From BOG-1184 sp964651515 (GTDB lineage Bacteria > Fibrobacterota > Chitinivibrionia > Chitinivibrionales > Chitinispirillaceae): a stretch of DNA of 10,634 nucleotides. A program made the translations under genes and the position numbers. The notes beneath the pieces are model-generated. The model ran no database searches and was not told the DNA's origin. It saw only the letters and a program-made list of their open reading frames with translations. Positions 6,011 to 10,634 of the stretch are shown in pieces (position 1 is the stretch's first letter; every line of letters begins with the position of its first letter). The stretch spans positions 1 through 10,634 of the forward strand of contig CAZYYB010000104.1 in assembly GCA_964651515.1 (NCBI GenBank), in the 5' to 3' direction.

Positions 6011-7462
6011 TTAATGGGCGATAACGACCTTCTGGTCGAGCAGTGTTATCCCCGCGCTTTTGACCCGCAGCAGATAGACTCCCGCACGAAGCCCGGCCGG
6101 CAGCCGAATCCCGGCCGTCCCTGCATCCTGCTGGAAGAAGACCGTCCGTCCATTGATATCAAGAAGCGATATTCCCACATTATTCCGCCAGTTTTTTGCG
6201 ATCTGCACGACATTGTTCTGCAGGTACGCCTTCGGCTGTCCTGCTTCCTGCGCCGTCCTGCCCACCGTCGCGGTGACGGCTTTCGGCGCGAGCTTGTACA
6301 CCTCGCTGCCCGCGAGCAGGAAAATGCCGACGCCATAGTCGTCGAAGTTCGGTTGCGCGGCGTAGGTCACCGGGGGCGTCTGGGAGGGCGCGCTTCCGCT
6401 GCCCTGTACCCAGCCGAGAACGACGGTATCGGTCATGGGGTGGATGCAGCTGTCAAGCGCATGCCACCCGTTTACCACTGCCGGCAGGTAGGTCGCGGTG
6501 TCGAGGAAGCCGTGATTGATTCCCCATGCCATCGCATAGGTGAAACACCCCGTGCCCGTCTCCTCCGGACCGCCGCAGTTATTCGGATCGCCGAGGTCCA
6601 TGTTCCAGAACCCGTCGGTGCGCTGGATCGGCAGCAGGGCGGCACACATCTGCTGGAAGACCTGAACATATTCCGCGCGATGCACATCGGTTACAGGAAG
6701 GTAATTGAGGGTCCGGCAGAGCGCACTGATGACCCAGCCGTTCCCCCGCGACCAGAAACAGGGGAGCTTGTCCGGTCCCAGATACGTCCCGCCGTAGGCG
6801 GGGGAGAGAAACGTGGAGTCCCTGAACCAGAGGTGGGTCACGGTATCCCATAGACCCGTCTTGTGTATCGAATCCTTCGGGTACTCGAAAAATTTGTGCA
6901 TGGTGGTAAAGGCGGCCGTATCGTTCCGGATGGCTCCCACTTCTGCAAACGTCGTCATGGCCATATGGATGGCATCGATCCAGGTCCAGTAGTTGACTGC
7001 GGTGCCTCGCTTCATTGCGTTGACAAAAGATGTATCGTTCAGCATCCGTATCTTCTGGGTGGTATCGGCCTGGTAGAGCTCGGCATAGGCCTGGCCGGCG
7101 CATTCGCCGTTCGCGTTTGCTCCGCCGTTGCCGCCGTTGAAGGCCCAGTTGAAAAAAGTTCCCCAGGTGGTCGCATAGGCGTAGAGGGTCGAGTCAGGCG
7201 CCATCTGGTAGAGCGCCATGTGCCCTTCGAAGTAGACTCCCCGCGTCCAGATGTTGCCGGCATGACTCCCGCTGAGGCAGGTGTTACACCCCGAGGTCGG
7301 CCATCGCTTGATAAAGTGGCTGTCGACATAGTGCATCTTATACAGCACCGAGTCCTGCGGGGGGAGCACCGTTACCGCCGCGTCGGCCCCCGATGACGAC
7401 AGCGTGACCAGCAGGCAGGCACCGAAAAGAAGTGATGCAACCGATACTTTCTTACCAATCAT
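6011..7462 (-). CDS. Secreted GH105-type unsaturated rhamnogalacturonyl hydrolase with C-terminal sorting domain
   Basis: The 483-residue protein has a signal peptide (1 to about 29, ending ADA). An alpha/alpha-barrel domain of the GH88/GH105 type runs to about residue 393. Recognisable segments are WIDAIHMAMTTFAEVG (161-176), where D163 matches the catalytic aspartate of YteR-like enzymes, WSRGNGW (237-243), GFWNMDLGDP (284-293), ETGTGCFTYAMAWGI (301-315) and YGVGIFLLAGSEVY (376-389). GH105 enzymes remove the unsaturated uronic acid from oligosaccharides released by pectin lyases. Residues from about 415 (ISLLDINGRTVFF, LPAGLRAGVYLLRV) match the type IX secretion sorting-domain pattern, so the enzyme is probably exported across the outer membrane and attached or released. 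Several cysteines (C59, C62, C121, C296, C306) could form disulfides. The ATG at 7462 has GGAAGG 8 nt upstream. No sugar-uptake or lyase genes lie next to it. Confidence 0.9.
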   Translation of the reverse strand: MIGKKVSVASLLFGACLLVTLSSSGADAAVTVLPPQDSVLYKMHYVDSHFIKRWPTSGCNTCLSGSHAGNIWTRGVYFEGHMALYQMAPDSTLYAYATTWGTFFNWAFNGGNGGANANGECAGQAYAELYQADTTQKIRMLNDTSFVNAMKRGTAVNYWTWIDAIHMAMTTFAEVGAIRNDTAAFTTMHKFFEYPKDSIHKTGLWDTVTHLWFRDSTFLSPAYGGTYLGPDKLPCFWSRGNGWVISALCRTLNYLPVTDVHRAEYVQVFQQMCAALLPIQRTDGFWNMDLGDPNNCGGPEETGTGCFTYAMAWGINHGFLDTATYLPAVVNGWHALDSCIHPMTDTVVLGWVQGSGSAPSQTPPVTYAAQPNFDDYGVGIFLLAGSEVYKLAPKAVTATVGRTAQEAGQPKAYLQNNVVQIAKNWRNNVGISLLDINGRTVFFQQDAGTAGIRLPAGLRAGVYLLRVKSAGITLLDQKVVIAH

Positions 7463-7531
7463 TTACAGATCCTTCCGAAAATGGTGTTGAACTGTCCCTG
7501 ATTATTAAGCCCCCGGGCGGGCATCACCCAT

Positions 7532-7560
7532 AAAATAAGAATTTTCCGGTGCGGCATCAA
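7532..7560 (-). promoter_or_regulatory. Sigma-70-like promoter for the GH105 gene
   Basis: On the minus strand TTGATG (7560-7555) lies exactly 17 nt before TATTTT (7537-7532). This gives a leader of about 60 nt before the ATG at 7462. It falls in the 139-nt gap behind the DUF2156 stop, so the hydrolase can be transcribed on its own. The assignment assumes E. coli-like promoter preferences, which need not hold if this is an FCB organism. Confidence 0.45.
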
Positions 7561-7601
7561 GGTAAATCTCACGCAAAACTATTTCCACGGCCAAGCCCCG
7601 G

Positions 7602-8459
7602 TCACCGCGCCGGCCGGGTAATCCGGTATTTCACCGCCATCCTGTCGGGGTGGTACGACGCCTTGGTCTGCCGCAGGGAGTCGAGCCCCAGATCCTGTTC
7701 AAAATTAAAGACCGCATACTTCGACGGCATGATGCCGGCAAACTGGTGATACATATATTGATAGATCCCCTTGAATCTGCGGTCGGCTTTCGCAAAGTGG
7801 ATGACGAAGGCAGCCGGGTCGAGCTCCTCGCCCATGATGAAGCCCGCCGGGTCGCCGTCGGCGTAGTAGATCCCCCCGCAGAGCACGAGCTCATCGTACC
7901 GGTCGATCGCTTCGCCGCATGCGGCGTAATCCGTGGCCTCGGGCGGGAGATCGGATGTTTCGTTCCAGATTTCGAGCACCCTCCGCGCATCGGCGAGACG
8001 ATCGCCGGTCAGGGGAAGCGCCTCGGAGGAGTAGCCATCCATGAACTGATGGAGGAGATTCTTCTTGCCGTGCAGTCCCCTGCCGGAATAGGTTGCGAGT
8101 TTTTCGATGAGGTAAAGGTAGTCGCTCTCGGTGTCGTCGTGGGAGATCGCATAGGCCGGTTCGGGAAAGGCGGCGAGCCACTCTTCAGGGATCGGAAACA
8201 GGCAGCCGCAGCGGTCGATCATCCGATCGAGCAGCGCCCGGTCGATCTTTCGCACATCCCCGGTCGGCATGGCGTATTCGGCTCCGGAATAGGATTTTCC
8301 CCTGATGAACGGCACCTCTTCGAAGAGCACCGAATACGCGTGCTTTTCGCGGAAGAGGTAGAGGTTCGCGAAGCTGTACTCCGAGAGCGGGGCGCCGGAG
8401 GCGCGGAGCGGTTCCCTGAGCAGGGATTTATGGGAGAGTGAGAGCGGTTCTTCTAACAT
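7602..8459 (-). CDS. DUF2156 (phosphatidylglycerol lysyltransferase C-terminal-like, GNAT fold) protein
   Basis: The 285-residue soluble protein matches the stand-alone DUF2156 pattern, related to the C-terminal catalytic domain of MprF aminoacyl-phosphatidylglycerol synthases. Typical segments are SEYSFANLYLFR (26-37), YLIEKLATYSGRGLHGKKNLLHQF (116-139), IYYADGDPAGFIMGEEL (197-213), FVIHFAKADRRFKGIYQYMYHQFA (218-241) and the final FNFEQDLGLDSLRQTKASYHPDRM (251-274). The protein appears to consist of two GNAT-like halves. No membrane segment is present, unlike MprF, so lipid aminoacylation is not assured; the substrate of stand-alone members is mostly unknown. The ATG at 8459 has AAGGG about 7 nt upstream. 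Repeat copy A begins about 30 nt upstream of the start, so any promoter must lie in or beyond that repeat. It is divergent from typA. Confidence 0.85.
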   Translation of the reverse strand: MLEEPLSLSHKSLLREPLRASGAPLSEYSFANLYLFREKHAYSVLFEEVPFIRGKSYSGAEYAMPTGDVRKIDRALLDRMIDRCGCLFPIPEEWLAAFPEPAYAISHDDTESDYLYLIEKLATYSGRGLHGKKNLLHQFMDGYSSEALPLTGDRLADARRVLEIWNETSDLPPEATDYAACGEAIDRYDELVLCGGIYYADGDPAGFIMGEELDPAAFVIHFAKADRRFKGIYQYMYHQFAGIMPSKYAVFNFEQDLGLDSLRQTKASYHPDRMAVKYRITRPAR

Positions 8460-8491
8460 TGTTAAGCCCTTTTCGTTTCAGTGGTTCCGGT

Positions 8492-8550
8492 GGGGAACCT
8501 TGCTTCTACCACTAAAAGCTGGTGGGGGAACCACCGCGAGGTGGTTTCCC
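8492..8550 (+). repeat. Structured intergenic repeat, copy A
   Basis: This 59-nt stretch aligns without gaps to 10524-10582 at 48 of 59 positions by hand count, in the same orientation. Shared blocks are GGGGAACC, GCTTCTACCA, GGTGG, GGAACCACC and GGTGGTT. The copy lies in the 205-nt gap between the divergent DUF2156 and typA genes and outside both coding regions. Its right half folds as a long hairpin (listed separately), and GGTTCC/GGAACC (8483-8488 / 8494-8499) gives a second small stem. No terminal target duplication was recognised. Confidence 0.8.
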
Positions 8551-8554
8551 CACC
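8521..8554. other. 15-bp hairpin with GCGA tetraloop inside repeat copy A
   Basis: GGTGGGGGAACCACC (8521-8535) pairs with GGTGGTTTCCCCACC (8540-8554) across the loop GCGA. Fourteen pairs are Watson-Crick and one is G-U on the plus-strand RNA. GCGA is a GNRA-type loop. On the minus strand the hairpin is followed within a few bases by TTTT (AGCTTTTAG), so it could slow or stop transcription entering the DUF2156 leader. On the plus strand the T-run is 11 nt away. Confidence 0.75.
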
Positions 8555-8610
8555 CGAGTAATGCCTTTTTTAATTTAATCCCCCGGCAAAAGGTATATTT
8601 CAGCCTTCTC

Positions 8611-8620
8611 TATTATATAA
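8611..8620. promoter_or_regulatory. AT-rich -10 region shared by divergent genes
   Basis: TATTATATAA offers TATTAT or TATATA on the plus strand, about 45-50 nt before the typA ATG, and an exact TATAAT on the minus strand (8617-8612) pointing to DUF2156. Neither direction has a convincing -35 at 16-18 nt. A minus transcript starting here would carry repeat copy A in a leader of about 145 nt. Confidence 0.3.
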
Positions 8621-8664
8621 GAACGGTTCGAATCAACGGGAAAAGGAAAATAAGTACCCCCACA

Positions 8665-10506
8665 ATGAGAAAATCAGAATTCCGGAACCTCGCCATTATC
8701 GCCCACGTAGACCATGGAAAAACGACCCTCCTCGACGGCATGCTGCGCCAGAGCGGCACCTTCAGGGAAAATCAGGAAGTTGCCGAACGGATCATGGATT
8801 CCATGGATCTCGAAAAAGAGCGCGGCATCACCATCCAGGCGAAAAATACCTCGGTCCAGTTCAACGGCGTCAAGATCAACATCGTCGATACCCCCGGACA
8901 CGCCGATTTCGGCGGCGAGGTGGAGCGGAGCCTCAACCTGGTCGACGGCGCGCTGCTGCTGGTCGATGCCAGTGAAGGGCCGCTGCCCCAGACCCGGTTC
9001 GTCCTGCGCAAGGCCCTCGAAAAGAAGCTTCCCATCATCCTCGTGATCAATAAAATCGACCGCCCCGACGCGCGGATCGAGGCGGTGGTCAATGAGGTGT
9101 ACGACCTGTTCATCGACCTGGATGCCACCGAAGAGCAGATCGGTTTCCCGATTCTCTATACCAATGCCAAGACCGCCGTGGCGCATGCCGCCATGGGCGA
9201 CTCTTCGACCACCCTCGCCCCCCTGTTCGAGGCGATCCTCGCCCGGATACCGGGCCCCGAGGCGAACGACGACTTCGTGCCGCAATTCCTGGTCACCAAC
9301 CTCGGCTACGACCCCTATGTCGGCCAGATCGCGATCGGAAGGCTTTCGAGCGGCATGCTCGAACTGGGCAAGACCTACAGCCTCTGCGGAAAAGAGACGA
9401 CCGTCCACGGAGTCAAACTGTCCGTCCTTTACTCCTTTCACGGCCTCCAGAAGACCCAGGTGACCCAGCTGGTTGCTGGCGACATCATCGCCGTCGCGGG
9501 CGTTGAAAATGTCCAGATCGGCGATACCATATCGTCGGACCTCGATCCCCAGCCGCTTCCGCGGATCCGGATCGACGAACCGACCGTTTCCATGGTATTC
9601 TACGTCAACAACGGCCCCCTCGCCGGGCGGGAGGGAACCTTCCTGACCTCGCGCCACCTGCGCGACCGGCTCAACCGCGAGGTCCTGGGCAACGTGTCGA
9701 TGAAGCTCAAGAACATCGGCCGGACCGATGCCTTCGAGGTGTGCGGCCGCGGCGAACTGCAGATGGCCGTGCTCATCGAAACCATGCGGCGCGAAGGGTA
9801 CGAGTTCATGGTCTCCAAGCCGCGCGTCATCACCCACGAGGAGAACGGCGCGGTCATGGAACCGGTCGAACGGGTGTACCTCGACGTTCCGGAGGAGCGG
9901 GTAGGCATCGTCACGGAAAAGCTGTCGACGCGCAAGGGCCGCATGACCACCATGGAGAACCACGGCCACGGCCGGGCGATCATGGAATTTGTCATCCCTT
10001 CGCGCGGGCTCATCGGCTTTCGCAGCCAGTTCCTCACCGATACCAAGGGCGCGGGCATCATGAACACGCTCTTCGAGGGTTACGAGAAGTGGTTCGGCCC
10101 CATCCCGCAGCGGACAAACGGCACCATGATCGCCGACCGGCCGGGCAAGGTGACCAACTACGCCTGCATGGGCATGGCCGACCGGGGCGAACTGATGATC
10201 GAGGTCGGAGCCGAGGTGTACGCCGGCATGATCGTCGGCGAACGCAACCGGCCCGAGGACATGGCGGTCAACATCGCCCGCGAGAAAAAACTTACCAACA
10301 TGCGCAGCTCCACCTCCGAGGCCACGGTCGTCATGCGGCCGCCGCGCCTCCTCTCCCTCGACCAGTCGATCGAGTTCATCGCCGAAGACGAGCTCGTCGA
10401 GGTCACCCCGAAAAGCGTCCGGCTCCGCAAGATGGAGCTCGATTCGGGGAAGCGGGCAAATATGAGGAATAAGATGAAGGCGTTGCAGGACGATAATAAT
10501 AATTAA
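8665..10506 (+). CDS. typA: Ribosome-associated translational GTPase TypA/BipA
   Basis: The 613-residue protein is full length for TypA/BipA. The GTPase domain shows G1 AHVDHGKT (13-20), G2 ERGITI (52-57), G3 DTPGH (75-79) and G4 NKID (129-132). It is followed by EF-G-like domains and a C-terminal domain with GLIGFRSQFLTDTKGAGIMN and the family's DRGELMIEVGAEVYAGMIVGE region. TypA binds the 70S ribosome and acts in 50S assembly and in growth under cold and other stress. The frame stays open upstream to 8500 across repeat copy A, but the conserved N-terminus (MRKSEFRNLAIIAHVDHGKT) fixes the start at ATG 8665. The nearest Shine-Dalgarno-like AGGA (8644-8647) is 17 nt away, farther than usual, so initiation may depend weakly on it. 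The acidic, asparagine-rich end (ALQDDNNN) is unremarkable. The gene stands alone on its strand and is flanked on both sides by copies of the same repeat. Confidence 0.97.
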   Translation: MRKSEFRNLAIIAHVDHGKTTLLDGMLRQSGTFRENQEVAERIMDSMDLEKERGITIQAKNTSVQFNGVKINIVDTPGHADFGGEVERSLNLVDGALLLVDASEGPLPQTRFVLRKALEKKLPIILVINKIDRPDARIEAVVNEVYDLFIDLDATEEQIGFPILYTNAKTAVAHAAMGDSSTTLAPLFEAILARIPGPEANDDFVPQFLVTNLGYDPYVGQIAIGRLSSGMLELGKTYSLCGKETTVHGVKLSVLYSFHGLQKTQVTQLVAGDIIAVAGVENVQIGDTISSDLDPQPLPRIRIDEPTVSMVFYVNNGPLAGREGTFLTSRHLRDRLNREVLGNVSMKLKNIGRTDAFEVCGRGELQMAVLIETMRREGYEFMVSKPRVITHEENGAVMEPVERVYLDVPEERVGIVTEKLSTRKGRMTTMENHGHGRAIMEFVIPSRGLIGFRSQFLTDTKGAGIMNTLFEGYEKWFGPIPQRTNGTMIADRPGKVTNYACMGMADRGELMIEVGAEVYAGMIVGERNRPEDMAVNIAREKKLTNMRSSTSEATVVMRPPRLLSLDQSIEFIAEDELVEVTPKSVRLRKMELDSGKRANMRNKMKALQDDNNN

Positions 10507-10523
10507 GAGATACCGATCGGGTA

Positions 10524-10582
10524 GGGGAACCGAGCTTCTACCATCAAATGCCGGTGGAGGAACCACCTTGCGGTGGTTACCC
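10524..10582 (+). repeat. Structured intergenic repeat, copy B
   Basis: This is the partner of the repeat at 8492-8550, in direct orientation, starting 18 nt after the typA stop. It retains GGGGAACC, GCTTCTACCA, GGTGG, GGAACCACC and GGTGGTT, with differences mainly in the spacers and loop (TTGC instead of GCGA). The outer part of the hairpin is degraded, while the inner seven pairs are intact. GGTAG (10520-10524) and CTACC (10538-10542) give another small stem, better paired here than in copy A. Confidence 0.8.
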
Positions 10583-10587
10583 ATTTT
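10561..10587 (+). terminator. Possible typA terminator formed by repeat copy B
   Basis: AACCACC (10561-10567) and GGTGGTT (10572-10578) form a perfect 7-bp stem with loop TTGC. It is followed by ACCCA and then TTTT (10584-10587). The T-run is short and set back by five bases, so termination would be inefficient at best. No better terminator is visible before the right edge; 10588-10634 holds nothing else recognisable. Confidence 0.3.
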
Positions 10588-10634
10588 GCCCAACAGGCAG
10601 TTATGAGAGCCAGCCCTGTCAATGAGATTGTTTT

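Noticed and set aside
8500..8664. N-terminal extension of typA by 55 codons
   Set aside because: It would translate through repeat copy A and the AT-rich promoter-like region, and TypA homologues begin at the residue encoded at 8665.
8492..10582. typA plus flanking repeats as a composite mobile element
   Set aside because: typA is a housekeeping gene with no transposase or target duplication nearby; direct repeats alone are better explained by independent copies of an intergenic element.
8674..10593. 639-codon open frame on the minus strand opposite typA
   Set aside because: It is a mirror frame of a highly conserved GC-rich gene; its low-complexity His/Asp/Gly-rich translation has no family features, while the plus frame is unmistakable TypA.
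10593..10619. ACAGG/CCTGT stem near the right edge, followed later by TTTT
   Set aside because: A 5-bp stem with a 17-nt loop, with the T-run 11 nt downstream, is too weak to call a terminator.

Overview
The window reads as chromosomal DNA of a GC-rich, Gram-negative bacterium, most likely from the FCB (Fibrobacterota-Chlorobiota-Bacteroidota) superphylum. The best taxonomic hint is a secreted glycoside hydrolase whose last ~60 residues look like a type IX secretion C-terminal sorting domain. A geranylgeranyl-reductase-family enzyme, paired periplasmic M16 peptidases and an LpxH-like phosphoesterase fit that view. No rRNA, tRNA, CRISPR array, transposase or phage gene was seen.

Layout. Positions 1-4907 form one minus-strand gene run, read right to left: an M16 zinc peptidase with HxxEH (4907-3387), a second M16 protein lacking HxxEH (3376-1913), a flavodoxin (1880-1380), a two-cluster ferredoxin (1288-1082, GTG start preferred) and a geranylgeranyl-reductase-like flavoprotein (1039 to beyond the left edge). 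Gaps are 10, 32, 91 and 42 nt, so a single operon is plausible. A 353-nt divergent intergenic region (4908-5260) contains a perfect 9-bp inverted repeat and other possible structure. A plus-strand calcineurin-like phosphoesterase (5261-5995) follows. It converges on a secreted GH105-type hydrolase (7462-6011, minus), which has a reasonable sigma-70-like promoter. A DUF2156 protein (8459-7602, minus) is divergent from the translational GTPase typA/bipA (8665-10506, plus).

How the genes fit together. The two M16 proteins carry complementary halves of an active site: one has the zinc motif, the other the substrate-side Arg/Tyr pair. They therefore look like an obligate heterodimer. The flavodoxin and ferredoxin are natural electron donors for the downstream reductase, so the three may form a prenyl-chain saturation module acting on quinones or on isoprenoid lipids. 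The hydrolase suggests use of pectin (rhamnogalacturonan) fragments outside the cell.

The least explained signal is a ~59-nt hairpin-forming repeat present as two direct copies (8492-8550 and 10524-10582, 48/59 identical by manual alignment) on either side of typA. It looks like a dispersed intergenic element rather than part of either neighbouring gene. All calls come from reading the sequence, without database searches.
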